A stretch of 64,000 nucleotides of DNA from DAHUXN01 sp963729815 (lineage in GTDB: Bacteria > Acidobacteriota > Terriglobia > Acidiferrales > UBA7541). A program made the position numbers and the translations under genes. Under the pieces are notes generated by a model, which was not told the DNA's origin, ran no database searches, and worked only from the letters and a program-made list of their open reading frames with translations. Shown piece by piece: positions 27,479 to 36,678 of this stretch (the first letter of the stretch is position 1; each line of letters opens with the position of its first letter). The stretch lies in assembly GCA_963729815.1 (NCBI GenBank), contig CAVSPU010000002.1, positions 868,001 through 932,000 of the forward strand, given 5' to 3'.

Positions 27479-28296
27479 GCCGTGCATCGAGTGGCGCGCG
27501 CGAGCGCGTGGATATGGCTGAGCCCGAGGCTTTGCCGGGAACTCGGCCGGAAGGTGCGCGCGATGAGCGCGAAGCGGAACAGCGAGTCCGCGAAATGTTC
27601 AGCAGGATCGCGCCACGCTACGATTTTCTGAATCATTTCCTTTCAGCTTCTCTTGACAAGCTCTGGCGCCGGCGCACCGCGAAACGATTTGCGCGCATCT
27701 TAAGTCGTCCTGGGGCACGAGTTCTCGATCTGTGCTGCGGCACAGGCGATCTGATCTTCGCGCTTGCTCTTGAGGCAAGGCAGTACGACTCTAGGGTAGG
27801 CGCTTCAGGCAGCAGTTTTATCGGAGCTGATTTTGCATTGCCGATGCTCGACATCGCACAGAAAAAAAAGCGCGATGCACGAGGTGGCGTTTTCTTTCTT
27901 GCTGCGGACGCACTTGTTCTGCCGTTCCGGAACGCGAGCTTCGATCTGGTCACGACCGCCTTCGGATTCCGCAACCTCGCCAACTATGAAAACGGACTTC
28001 GGGAGATTGCGCGTGTGCTGCGTCCAGGCGGAGAATTAGGGATCCTGGAATTCTGCGAGCCAGAAAGCGGTCTTCTGGCGGCGCTGTACCGCTTTTACTT
28101 CACGCGAATTCTGCCGCGCATCGGTCGCGCCGTTTCAGGGAATCGAGAGGCATATTCATACTTGCCCGGTTCCGTGAAGAAGTTTCCCCGGCCAGAAGTT
28201 CTCGCAAACTGGATGGAGCAGACGGGATTCCACGAAGTGGAATTCGAGCGGTGGACATGGGGGATTGTGGCGCTGCATCGCGCTGTTCGGAAGTGA
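27475..28296 (+). CDS. menG: Demethylmenaquinone methyltransferase (MenG/UbiE)
   Basis: 273 residues from GTG at 27475, which overlaps the aroB stop as GTGA; an ATG at 27514 is the alternative and gives 260 residues. The core has FSRIAPRYDFLNHFLS, motif I VLDLCCGTGDL, FGFRNLANYENGLREI, and LEFCEPESG, all typical of UbiE/MenG. It performs the last methylation in menaquinone synthesis with SAM; acidobacteria use menaquinone. It is the last gene of the tat-M28-aroB-menG operon and is convergent with the regulator at 28311. Confidence 0.93.
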   Translation: MSRASSGARERVDMAEPEALPGTRPEGARDEREAEQRVREMFSRIAPRYDFLNHFLSASLDKLWRRRTAKRFARILSRPGARVLDLCCGTGDLIFALALEARQYDSRVGASGSSFIGADFALPMLDIAQKKKRDARGGVFFLAADALVLPFRNASFDLVTTAFGFRNLANYENGLREIARVLRPGGELGILEFCEPESGLLAALYRFYFTRILPRIGRAVSGNREAYSYLPGSVKKFPRPEVLANWMEQTGFHEVEFERWTWGIVALHRAVRK

Positions 28297-28310
28297 GCGT
28301 GCGCCGCGAG

Positions 28311-29699
28311 TCAGTTTTCAAGGCCGAGTGCGCGTATTTTGTGCAGCAGAGTTTTGTAGGAAACGCCAAGCTTTTCCGCCGCGCGTGATTTGTTCCATTT
28401 CTCCTCGCGCAGCGCGGTTTCGATCTTGAATCGCTCGACGTGATGGACCGCGCGCTGCGATACGTCTTCGAGCGACCCGTCCCACGGAAATTCCTGATTC
28501 AACATTCCCGCCGGCATTTCCGTCGGACCGGGGCGGGGCAGGGGCAATTGGAGTTCGTCAGGTCCAATTGCGTCTCCGTCGGCGAGAATCGAAGCGCGTT
28601 CGATCGTGTTTTGCAGTTCGCGTACGTTGCCTGGCCAATGATAGCCGCGAAGGCGCGCGCGGGCCGCATCGGTCAGTTCAAGCTGTGGTTTGCGGAATTC
28701 GCGGCGAAACCGCTCGAGAAAGTGCCCGGCGAGCAAAATTACATCATCGCCACGTTCGCGCAACGGCGGGATCGTGACCGGCACCGACGAAACGCGGAAG
28801 TACAAGTCCTCGCGAAACGATTTCTGGGCGACGGCTTCTTGCAGGTTCTTATTGGTCGCCACGAGAATGCGGACGTCCACGTCGATCAATAGGGTTCCGC
28901 CAACGCGCTCGAATTGGCGCTCCTCAAGAACGCGCAGGAGCTTGCTTTGGGCCGCGAGAGGTAACTCGCCAATCTCGTCGAGGAAAATCGTACCGCGGTG
29001 GGCCAGTTCAAGTTTGCCAATTGTCCGCGTGCCGGCGCCGGTATAGGCGCCGCGCTCGTGGCCGAAGAGTTCATTCTCCACGAGGCCCTCGGGAATGGCT
29101 GCGCAATTGAGCGCGACGAAAGAGCCCTCACGCCGCTTGCTGAGATGATGCGTAGCGCGGGCAAAGAGCTCCTTGCCCGTGCCACTTTCTCCGAGGAGAA
29201 GAACAGTTGAGTCCGTAGGCGCGACGCGCTGGATCATTTGGCTCGCGGCCTGCATCGAAGGGTCTTCTCCGACGATGCGCGGGAAGCCATAGCGCTCGGC
29301 GTATTCCTCGCGGAGAAGCAAATTCTCTCGCAGAAGATCTTGCTGGCGGGCCGCGCGGGCCACCAGCAGCTTCAAATGCTCCAGCTCGACAGGTTTCTGA
29401 ATGAAGTCGAAGGCGCCTTCTTTCATCGCCGTGACGGCATCCTCCACCGAGCCATAGGCTGTGATGAGAATCACGGGAATCATTGCATCGGCGCGGCGCG
29501 CTTCGCGCAAGACATCGATCCCCGAGGCGCCGGGAAGTTTCAGGTCAGTCAGTACAAGCAAATAGCGCCGCTTGCGGACTTTCTCGATCGCGGCGGTTCC
29601 GTCGGAAGCCTCGTCGACAGTGTAACCCGCCTTCTCGAGCGCTCGGTGGAGCATGGCGCGCAGTTCAGACTTGTCCTCGACCAGGAGGATGGATTCCAT
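28311..29699 (-). CDS. NtrC-family sigma-54-dependent response regulator
   Basis: 462 residues: receiver (LLVEDKSE; phospho-acceptor Asp in LTDLKLPG; conserved Lys in IQKPVE), AAA+ domain (GESGTGKE; GAYTGA in place of GAFTGA, a known natural variant; FLDEIGELP) and a Fis-type helix-turn-helix (KSRAAEKLGVSYKTLLHKIRA). It is the last gene of a minus-strand set: prepilin peptidase, histidine kinase, secreted coiled-coil protein, regulator. The cognate kinase is almost certainly the one at 30403. Its targets are unknown. Confidence 0.93.
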   Translation of the reverse strand: MESILLVEDKSELRAMLHRALEKAGYTVDEASDGTAAIEKVRKRRYLLVLTDLKLPGASGIDVLREARRADAMIPVILITAYGSVEDAVTAMKEGAFDFIQKPVELEHLKLLVARAARQQDLLRENLLLREEYAERYGFPRIVGEDPSMQAASQMIQRVAPTDSTVLLLGESGTGKELFARATHHLSKRREGSFVALNCAAIPEGLVENELFGHERGAYTGAGTRTIGKLELAHRGTIFLDEIGELPLAAQSKLLRVLEERQFERVGGTLLIDVDVRILVATNKNLQEAVAQKSFREDLYFRVSSVPVTIPPLRERGDDVILLAGHFLERFRREFRKPQLELTDAARARLRGYHWPGNVRELQNTIERASILADGDAIGPDELQLPLPRPGPTEMPAGMLNQEFPWDGSLEDVSQRAVHHVERFKIETALREEKWNKSRAAEKLGVSYKTLLHKIRALGLEN

Positions 29700-29708
29700 T
29701 GCAGCGCG

Positions 29709-30326
29709 CTACTCTTGAGCCCAGGCGGCATCGCCGCCAGCTTGGCGGAGGGCGTCCTCCAGGTTGGATATGGCCTGTTTGTCGGCGTCGATGTCTTTCT
29801 GTTTCTTGTCGATGGCATCTTGTTTCTTTGTGATGTCGGAGCGCGTGACCGATTGCATCAGCGCTTTGGTCGGATCGTTTGGATAGTACTGGAGCTGAAG
29901 CTCGCTCATCTCCCGTTGCATGATGGATAGCTCGGATTGATCCTGCGCCAGCTTGTGGCGGGCATCAGCGAACTTTTTGCGCCAAGAGGCCTCGTCGTTT
30001 TTTTCTGGCGGCGTTGCGGAAGACCCGGTCGTGTCTTTGTCCGTTGACGCAGGGGTGGAAGAGCTGCTTCCCACGACTGAGACGCCGGCGCCGGACACGG
30101 GCAGATTGTCGTTGGTGAAGACAATTGTGGCCTTGGGTGCGTTTTTCTGGGCTTCACGGGCCTTGCGTGCGGCTTCGGCAAGCGCATCGGTCTTGGCGGG
30201 AGGCTGCGCTTGCGTCTGCGTTTGAGACTGATTTTGCGTTTGAGGTTGCGATGTCGACTGGGCCCTGGAGCTCTGCGGCAGGGCCAAAAACGAGACAATT
30301 GCAGCGAGCCAAATTCCTTTACGCAT
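29709..30326 (-). CDS. Secreted coiled-coil protein of unknown function
   Basis: 205 residues. The signal peptide is MRKGIWLAAIVSFLALPQSSRA. A Gln/Thr-rich stretch (23-45) follows, then ATIVFTNDNLPVSG, a short motif that I associate with secreted acidobacterial proteins, and a long heptad-like helix from about 120 to the C-terminus (SWRKKFADARHKLAQDQSEL, then KKQDAIDKKQKDIDADKQ). I do not recognise a named family. It lies between the kinase (76 bases upstream) and its regulator (9 bases downstream), so it may be an accessory periplasmic partner of this two-component system. ATG at 30326 is chosen from the signal peptide. Confidence 0.72.
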   Translation of the reverse strand: MRKGIWLAAIVSFLALPQSSRAQSTSQPQTQNQSQTQTQAQPPAKTDALAEAARKAREAQKNAPKATIVFTNDNLPVSGAGVSVVGSSSSTPASTDKDTTGSSATPPEKNDEASWRKKFADARHKLAQDQSELSIMQREMSELQLQYYPNDPTKALMQSVTRSDITKKQDAIDKKQKDIDADKQAISNLEDALRQAGGDAAWAQE

Positions 30327-30402
30327 GGCTATCACCTCGGAGTGCCGAACGCCACGTCCATCTCCTCCAATTCTAGATGTGGTATGAGGCAAGGGGAAAC
30401 GG

Positions 30403-31776
30403 CTATGAGCTTGCCTGCTGCCGCAAAGGTAACCATAGGTCGAATTCAGCGCCACCCGCCGTCTGATTGCGCGCTTCGACGCGTCCGCCGTGCTGAAGGG
30501 CAATTTTTTGAACGACAGCGAGGCCGAGGCCAGTGCCGCTGGATTTCGTGGTGAAGAACGGCACGAAAAGTTTGTCGATGTCGCCGGGCGGGATTCCCGG
30601 GCCATTGTCCCGCACGGCGATGCATTGCCAGAGCCGGCCCGAGTGCCCTTCCTGCGTACCGGCGATCACGACCTCACCCCGATGGCCGTTGCTTGACGCT
30701 GCTTCTGCGGCGTTCCGCGCAAGATTCAACAGCGCCTGGCGGAGGAGCCCAGAGTCACCCGAAGCCTCGCCAAATGAGCCTTCCGTGCGAATCGAAACAT
30801 TCAAAACACTGGCGCCAATTTCTTCCGAAACCTCTTCGACCACAGTGGCCAGAGCGAAATCCTCGTGGGCAAGTTCGAGCGGCCGCGCAAACCGCAGGAA
30901 CTCGGTCACAACGTGCGCGAGCGCTCGCGTCTGGTCGAGAATTTTCTGCGAGCATTCTTCGGTATCAGGCGATGATGCCTCGCTGTGAATCATCTGCGCA
31001 TAGCCGGAAATGGTGGCGAGCGCGTTCTTGAATTCGTGGGCGATGCCGGCGGACATCTCACCCAATGCCGCGAGATTCTCCTTCCACCGGATCTGCTTCT
31101 GCAGCGTGGCCAGTTCGGTGATGTCGCTCATCAAGCAAAGCGCGCCCGTAATTGTTTGCATGGCCGGGGCGGTTGGCCCTTGAACGAGGGTGTTGCGCAC
31201 GGAGCGGTAAATCGGCGAAATCGTGACGCCGAGCTGGCGAACTTCGCCGGCTGCGGTCGCATGAGGAATCTCATCGCGCTGAAAAGTCTGGCCATCCCGC
31301 AAGCTGGCGGCAATCATTTGCGCGAGCGGCGAATCGACGCCGAGGGCGTCCGTGTAACGGTGATATCGCAGGCTGCGAATCCCCAACGCTTTTTCTGCGG
31401 CGGGATTTGCGGAGCTGATGGTGCCGGTCGCGTTGACGAGCAGAAGGCCGGCTGGCATGTTGCGCGTGACAGCCTCACTGAGCCGTTCCGTCTCCTCCGC
31501 GCGTTCTTTTTCGGCTCGATGGAGACGCGCAAGTTCGTGTTCCTGGTCGCGCAGCCGCTGAATCACGCCCTGCATCGAAGCGGTCATGAACGCCGACGGA
31601 TTTTCAGCGTTGACACGGAAGGATCCATCCATCTCTTTTGAATTGGAATTCTTTTCGCCCAGCGAACGCCGGATAGCAATCAACGCGCCGATCATTCCTA
31701 TGAACACAAGCGCGAAAAAAACCAGACCGATGCCCATCTCGAATTTGAAGTTTGGGCTAAGTGGGGCGAAAGACAT
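30403..31776 (-). CDS. NtrB-like PAS histidine kinase
   Basis: 457 residues: one membrane helix (about 15-36), a coiled-coil (about 65-105), a PAS domain (about 105-225; NMPAGLLLVNATGTI), HisKA with AHEFKNALATISGYAQ, and the ATPase with NLARNAAEA, DNGPGIPPG and GTGLGLAVV. Sensor domains outside the membrane are absent, so the signal may come through the membrane or a partner. Start at 31776 lies 7 bases after the prepilin peptidase stop. It is paired with the NtrC-type regulator two genes on. Confidence 0.9.
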   Translation of the reverse strand: MSFAPLSPNFKFEMGIGLVFFALVFIGMIGALIAIRRSLGEKNSNSKEMDGSFRVNAENPSAFMTASMQGVIQRLRDQEHELARLHRAEKERAEETERLSEAVTRNMPAGLLLVNATGTISSANPAAEKALGIRSLRYHRYTDALGVDSPLAQMIAASLRDGQTFQRDEIPHATAAGEVRQLGVTISPIYRSVRNTLVQGPTAPAMQTITGALCLMSDITELATLQKQIRWKENLAALGEMSAGIAHEFKNALATISGYAQMIHSEASSPDTEECSQKILDQTRALAHVVTEFLRFARPLELAHEDFALATVVEEVSEEIGASVLNVSIRTEGSFGEASGDSGLLRQALLNLARNAAEAASSNGHRGEVVIAGTQEGHSGRLWQCIAVRDNGPGIPPGDIDKLFVPFFTTKSSGTGLGLAVVQKIALQHGGRVEARNQTAGGAEFDLWLPLRQQASS

Positions 31777-31783
31777 GGCGGCG

Positions 31784-32647
31784 CTATCGAATCTGAAAAA
31801 GCGATTGGTACCAAACGACCACCGGCGTGCCGAAGAAAACCACAAGCAGCGCCGCTGCTCCGAGGAACGTGCCGAAGGGCAGTTCGTAATCCGAGCCCTT
31901 GCGTGACGCCAGGATGAACACGGCGCCGAGAATTGCACCGATAACGGAGCCGACGAGAATCGTAAGGATCGTGCGGCGCAGCCCCAGAAAGGATCCAACC
32001 ATAAGCATCATTTTGACGTCGCCGAAGCCCATACCCTCGCGGCCTCGAAGTCGAAAATAGCCTTCGCCAACAATCCAGAGGACGCCGCCTCCAACGAGCG
32101 CGCCGATAAGCGCATCGACGAAAGAAATCACAGGAGCTGGAGGAGGGAATTCAAACAAGTGATTTGCGAGCCAGAGGGCCGTGCCGTCTTCCGGACGCAC
32201 GAAAAAGCTGAATAATAGGCCGATGGCCAGGCCAGTGAAGTTGACCCTATCGGGCAGAAGGCGCTCGCGCCAGTCTGTGAAAACCAGCACGACGAGGATC
32301 GCGGAAAAGACCGCCCACTTCGCCGTCGCCACGGAGTTGCCAAAAACGAGATAGCAGGCAAGGAAAAGCAGGCCCGTGAGCAGTTCAACTGCTGGATAAA
32401 TTGGCGAGATGCGCGTCTTGCACGCCCGGCACTTGCCTCCGAGAAAAACATAACTCAACACCGGAATGTTGTCCCAGGGCTTGATCGGCGTCGCGCATTT
32501 TGGGCAGCGCGATGCAGGCATGACGATGGATTTTCCCTGCGGGAGCCGGCTGATGCAAACGTTCAGAAAGCTGCCGATAACCAGCCCAAACAGGAAAACA
32601 AAGACGGTAATTTCGCCAGTGGGGAGCACGTTCTGACTGTGCCACAA
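31784..32647 (-). CDS. pilD: Prepilin peptidase / N-methyltransferase (PilD, A24 family)
   Basis: 287 residues with about seven membrane helices. The N-terminal methylase part has GSFLNVCISRLPQG and the zinc-binding CPKC ... CRAC set. The two catalytic aspartates are in VFTDWRERLLPD and GFGDVKMM. It cleaves prepilins before Phe and N-methylates them, so it would process the pilins at 3.9-6.0 kb and perhaps the prepilin-like protein at 12.6 kb. It heads the operon with the kinase, the coiled-coil protein and the regulator. Confidence 0.94.
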   Translation of the reverse strand: MWHSQNVLPTGEITVFVFLFGLVIGSFLNVCISRLPQGKSIVMPASRCPKCATPIKPWDNIPVLSYVFLGGKCRACKTRISPIYPAVELLTGLLFLACYLVFGNSVATAKWAVFSAILVVLVFTDWRERLLPDRVNFTGLAIGLLFSFFVRPEDGTALWLANHLFEFPPPAPVISFVDALIGALVGGGVLWIVGEGYFRLRGREGMGFGDVKMMLMVGSFLGLRRTILTILVGSVIGAILGAVFILASRKGSDYELPFGTFLGAAALLVVFFGTPVVVWYQSLFQIR

Positions 32648-32791
32648 GGGAGCAATCCCCTCAAGGACACAGGCAGGAAGCGTGCCCGATTCCTAAAGGC
32701 ATCATAAGAAGACGCGATTGTCCGCGCTGCACGAGTAGCAACAAATGGCGGCAAGCACGGCTGCTGAGCTATATTTTCAGGTTTGAATCCC

Positions 32792-33838
32792 ATGGCCAAG
32801 ATGCACTGGTATGAGCAAAGAATCCGGCGCTATGAGCACCGCCGATGGGCTTCGGAGCCAAATCGGCGAGTATTGCCGTTTGCGTGGGGACTGGAGCATA
32901 TCGGCGGCCGCGCAGATGAAAGAGATCCTCGAGCGTTTCTTCATCGATTCGCTGAAGAAACGCTGGCAAAAAGTGACGAATGGTTCGCCTGTGAAACGCC
33001 CAATGATTTTCACTACGAAACGAGCAACAACGGCACACCGTGGAGTGGAGAGCTGACCTTCACCAGTGCCGTACATTCTCCGTGGGAAGAGAACTCCTGC
33101 GTCCGCGCTCGATTCTTTCCGGCAGTTAAGGACGGTGCGGCGGTTGTTGTTCTGCCGCAATGGAATGCCCAGTACGATGCCTACGTCGATGTTTGTCGCT
33201 GGCTGAATCGCCTCGGAGTCACAGCTCTGCGCCTCAGCCTACCCTATCACGATCATCGCGCCGTACCGGGCCATGAGCGCGCCGATCACATCGTTGGGCC
33301 AAATATTGGGCTGACGCTCCAAGCGAACCGCCAGGCCGTGTGCGATGCGCGCTGCTCGTTGCGCTGGCTCGCCTCGCGCGGCTACGGGCCGCTGGGCATT
33401 CTCGGGACGAGTCTCGGCTCTTGCATCTCATGCATCACGGCTTCGCACGAGCCATTGATTCGGGCCGCCGCGTTGCTGCATGTCTCGACGAATTTTGGCG
33501 ATGTGGTGGCCAGGGGGCTGACGACAACAAATGTGTGGGAGTCGTTGCGCACGGAAGTATCGGAAGAAGAGATTCGTCGGTTCTGGGCGCCAATCAGCCC
33601 GATGCCTTACATCCCGAAATTGCGAGGCACGGGACAGATGCTGCTCGCAATCAGCGGTCAATATGATCCCACGTTCCCGGCCGAGTTGTCGGAGCAATTC
33701 TTCGCCGCCGCGCGGGGAAATGACGTCGCATGCGTGGCGCTGCGGTTGCCGTGCGGACACTATTCGCTCGGCGAAGCCCCGTTCAAATGGATCGCTGGCT
33801 GGCGCTTCGGTAGATTTCTGCAGCGAAACCTGAGGTGA
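32792..33838 (+). CDS. Alpha/beta hydrolase of the ABHD18 (DUF2048) type
   Basis: 348 residues without a signal peptide. After an N-terminal region with HYETSNNG, the hydrolase core has VVLPQWNAQYDAYVDVCRWL, LRLSLPYHDHR, the nucleophile elbow GTSLGSC, a likely acid in SGQYDPTFP and a final His in CGHYSLG. This order fits the ABHD18-like family, found in eukaryotes and in scattered bacteria; the substrate is unknown, with lipid or ester hydrolysis the reasonable guess. Start is ATG at 32792, with an in-frame TTG three codons earlier. It is divergent from pilD and stands alone. Confidence 0.72.
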   Translation: MAKMHWYEQRIRRYEHRRWASEPNRRVLPFAWGLEHIGGRADERDPRAFLHRFAEETLAKSDEWFACETPNDFHYETSNNGTPWSGELTFTSAVHSPWEENSCVRARFFPAVKDGAAVVVLPQWNAQYDAYVDVCRWLNRLGVTALRLSLPYHDHRAVPGHERADHIVGPNIGLTLQANRQAVCDARCSLRWLASRGYGPLGILGTSLGSCISCITASHEPLIRAAALLHVSTNFGDVVARGLTTTNVWESLRTEVSEEEIRRFWAPISPMPYIPKLRGTGQMLLAISGQYDPTFPAELSEQFFAAARGNDVACVALRLPCGHYSLGEAPFKWIAGWRFGRFLQRNLR

Positions 33839-33859
33839 GTGAGAAGAAAGGGCCGTTGC

Positions 33860-35380
33860 CTACGAGAGCAGCTTCTGGAATTTCGCGGTAGCAATCATCT
33901 GCGCGATTGCAGAGATGTCGGGTGCCAGCGAACGGTCAACATGGACAACTGGCGACGCCTCGCGCACGAGTGCATAAGCCTTGCGCGCTTCCGTGCCTGT
34001 TTGTAGAGGTGCTTGAAAATCGATGCCCTGGCACGCGGCGAGCAATTCGATGGCGATGACGTTACGCAAGCCATCGAGCATTCGGCCTAGCCGCCGCGCG
34101 GCGCTCATGCCCATCGAGACGTAATCCTCCTGATCGCCGGAGGTGGGAATCGAATCGACCGAGTGCGGTGTCGCGAGCGCCTTAAGTTCGCTCACAAGAG
34201 ACGCAGCAACTACCTGAGCGATCATGAAACCGGAATTGAGTCCAGGATCAGCGGTGAGAAACGCCGGCAGGAGGCTCGTGTGCGGATTCGTCATGTGCTC
34301 AATGCGGCGCTCGGAGATGCCGGCTGCCGTGGCAAGCGCAATGGCCACTTGATCGGCCGCCATGGCGAGCGGCTGCCCGTGGAAATTTCCGCCGCTCACA
34401 ACCTCCCCGGATTCGGCGAACACGAGAGGATTGTCCGTGGCGCTATTCAACTCAATGGAAACCGTCGTGCGCACCTGCGACAGTGAATCGCGCACCGCGC
34501 CATGGACCTGCGGCGTGCAGCGAAGGCTGTACGCGTCCTGCACGCGCGTATCTTTATTGGGCGAGCGATGCGATTCGCGAATTTCGCTGCCGCGATTCAG
34601 GCGAACAAGATTGCGCGCAGTGGCAGCCTGGCCGGGGTACGGCCGAATGCGCGAAATGCGTTCATCGAACGCGGCGGGGCTACCGCGCAGGGCGTCAAGC
34701 GAGAGCGCTGCGGCGACGTCCGCCGTATCGATCAACATTTCTGCGTCGCGAAGGGCGAGGGAAAGCAGCGCGAGCATGCCTTGCGTGCCATTCAGCAGCG
34801 CCAAGCCCTCCTTGGCCTCGAGCTTCAGAGGCGCGACACCAGCCTTTCGCAATGCCTCGCCGCCGGGCAATTTTTCGTTTTTGTAAATGGCTTCGCCCTC
34901 TCCGATAGCTACGAGAGCAAGATGCGCCAGGGGCGCCAGGTCCCCCGATGCGCCAACCGACCCTTGCGACGGAATTACGGGAAGCACGCCGCCATTCAGC
35001 ATTGCGAGAAGCGTCTCGACGACGACCGGCCGCACACCGCTAAAACCCTTCGCGAGCGCATTCGCGCGCAAAAGAATCATCGCGCGCGTTTCCGCTGCAT
35101 CGAGAGGTGCGCCGACTCCGCAGGCGTGGCTGCGCACAAGATTGAGTTGCAAATCGCGAATCTGGCCGGGCTGGATTCGAACGGAAGCAAGCGCGCCGAA
35201 GCCTGTGTTGATGCCGTAGACCGCGGCCTTGCCCGTTGCCAGGCGATCGATTACCGCGCGAGAAGCCTCGATGCGCTCGCGGGCATCTGCTGCCAGCGTG
35301 ACTTCGAAGCCTTCGAACACAGCTTGGTAAAGCTGCGAAAGCGTGAGGTCATTGCCGGATATGGCGATCACTTTTTTCAT
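33860..35380 (-). CDS. hutH: Histidine ammonia-lyase
   Basis: 506 residues, normal for the family. The MIO cofactor triad Ala144-Ser145-Gly146 lies in GSVGASGDLAPL; the specificity dyad is Ser84-His85 (VRSHACGVG), as in histidine-specific members rather than phenylalanine or tyrosine lyases; NFHGQPLAMA and SIPTSGDQEDYVSMG are also conserved. It deaminates histidine to urocanate. No hutU, hutI or hutG is nearby. Its start overlaps the thioesterase stop by four bases, so it is the last gene of the acyl-CoA operon. Confidence 0.93.
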   Translation of the reverse strand: MKKVIAISGNDLTLSQLYQAVFEGFEVTLAADARERIEASRAVIDRLATGKAAVYGINTGFGALASVRIQPGQIRDLQLNLVRSHACGVGAPLDAAETRAMILLRANALAKGFSGVRPVVVETLLAMLNGGVLPVIPSQGSVGASGDLAPLAHLALVAIGEGEAIYKNEKLPGGEALRKAGVAPLKLEAKEGLALLNGTQGMLALLSLALRDAEMLIDTADVAAALSLDALRGSPAAFDERISRIRPYPGQAATARNLVRLNRGSEIRESHRSPNKDTRVQDAYSLRCTPQVHGAVRDSLSQVRTTVSIELNSATDNPLVFAESGEVVSGGNFHGQPLAMAADQVAIALATAAGISERRIEHMTNPHTSLLPAFLTADPGLNSGFMIAQVVAASLVSELKALATPHSVDSIPTSGDQEDYVSMGMSAARRLGRMLDGLRNVIAIELLAACQGIDFQAPLQTGTEARKAYALVREASPVVHVDRSLAPDISAIAQMIATAKFQKLLS

Positions 35381-35826
35381 GAGCGTTGTGGCGCCTCTGC
35401 GCCCACGCCATCGGACGATCGCCCGAGCGGGAAGTATGGACGGTATTTCTCGGGCAAGCTCTTGGGCCGGCCGTCATGGCCGCAGATCACATGCAGCGTT
35501 TCGCCCGTTGCGACCAGTTCGCGAGTCGCGTCGTTGATGACTTCATAAGAGAAGGTGATCGTACGGCGGCGCGCCTCCGTGACGCGCGTGCATATGCGAA
35601 TGACGTCGTCAAATCTCGCCGGGCGCTTGTATGTGCAGCTCGCCTTGGCCACAACTACGAAACTGTCGTCCTCAAATTCCATCTGCTTGTAACTGAATCC
35701 CATTTGGCGCATCAACTCTACGCGCGCCACCTCGAACCAGACGAAGAAATTCGCGTAATACACCACTCCCATTTGGTCGGTTTCCGCATAACGCACGCGA
35801 ACTGTCGTTTCGCCGATCGTGCTCAT
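35377..35826 (-). CDS. YbgC/4-hydroxybenzoyl-CoA-type acyl-CoA thioesterase
   Basis: 149 residues, a single hotdog fold. It has RYAETDQMGVVYYANFFVWFE, where the Asp and the Tyr/Asn surrounds form the active site, followed by RVELMRQMGFSYK and FDDVIRICTRV. Such enzymes release CoA from short-chain or aromatic acyl-CoAs. In an operon of acyl-CoA catabolism it may recover CoA from dead-end products. Start ATG at 35826; the stop overlaps hutH. Confidence 0.87.
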   Translation of the reverse strand: MSTIGETTVRVRYAETDQMGVVYYANFFVWFEVARVELMRQMGFSYKQMEFEDDSFVVVAKASCTYKRPARFDDVIRICTRVTEARRRTITFSYEVINDATRELVATGETLHVICGHDGRPKSLPEKYRPYFPLGRSSDGVGAEAPQRS

Positions 35827-35886
35827 CAGTATGCCAAGTTGCCTTCGAAGGACGACGTAAATCTTACCAGACCGTGCGGGCGCAGG

Positions 35887-36672
35887 TTAGCGGTCATGCC
35901 AATGCGGCTTACGCTTTTCCAGAAATGAGGCTAGTCCTTCCCGAAAGTCCTCGGTGCGTCGAATCTCGGCGCTTTCACGAATGGCGATGGCCAGGTCGCG
36001 CTCGATCTCCTTTTCGCTCCACTGCAGGATCAGGCGCTTCGTGGAGCGCAGGCTCGTTGGGCTGAAGCTGATGAGCGTCTGCGCCAGCTCATGCGTCGAG
36101 TCCATCAGTTTATCGGGTGCAACGATTTCGGTAACGAGGCCTAGACGATGCGCTTCCGCCGCATCGATGAGTTTGCCCGTGAGCAGGAGTTCGCGAGTCA
36201 ACTTCTCTCCCACCTGGCGCAGTAAGAAAACAGAAACGACCGCAGGCAGAAAGCCGATCCGCACTTCCGTGTAGCCGAATTTCGCGTCCGGAACCGCGAG
36301 CGTGAAATCGCAAAGCGTCGCGAGTCCCGTGCCTCCTGCGATTGCGGGGCCATTAACGGCGGCAATGAGCGGCTTTGGGAAGCTGTACACGCGATGGAAC
36401 ATCGCACCCATGCGCTTGGCATCCGCCATATGCTGCTCCTGCGTTTGAGTCGCAAGGCTGCGAAGTGCTTCGAGGTCCATTCCGGCACAGAAAGCTTTTC
36501 CGGTGCCCGTTAAGATGACTACGCGCGCGGCGCCTTGCTCGGCTTCATCGAATACGGCGAAAATGTCTTCGATCATCTCGGGCGAGATCGCGTTGCGCCG
36601 CTCAGGACGATTGAGCGTGATTGTGGCGACTTCGCCCTGCAAATCGAATTGGAGCGTCTGATAGCTCATCAA
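35887..36672 (-). CDS. Enoyl-CoA hydratase/isomerase family protein
   Basis: 261 residues, full length for the crotonase family. Oxyanion-hole segments are TGTGKAFCAGMDLEAL and AAVNGPAIAGGTGLATLCDF; the region KFGYTEVRIGFLPAVVSVF is also typical. The acidic catalytic pair is not fully obvious, since the second segment carries Gly-Thr-Gly where hydratases often have Glu, so it may be an isomerase, a hydrolase or a methylglutaconyl-type hydratase. Between HMG-CoA lyase and the thioesterase, a role in leucine or related branched-chain degradation is plausible. Confidence 0.85.
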   Translation of the reverse strand: MMSYQTLQFDLQGEVATITLNRPERRNAISPEMIEDIFAVFDEAEQGAARVVILTGTGKAFCAGMDLEALRSLATQTQEQHMADAKRMGAMFHRVYSFPKPLIAAVNGPAIAGGTGLATLCDFTLAVPDAKFGYTEVRIGFLPAVVSVFLLRQVGEKLTRELLLTGKLIDAAEAHRLGLVTEIVAPDKLMDSTHELAQTLISFSPTSLRSTKRLILQWSEKEIERDLAIAIRESAEIRRTEDFREGLASFLEKRKPHWHDR

Positions 36673-36678
36673 TCGCCT

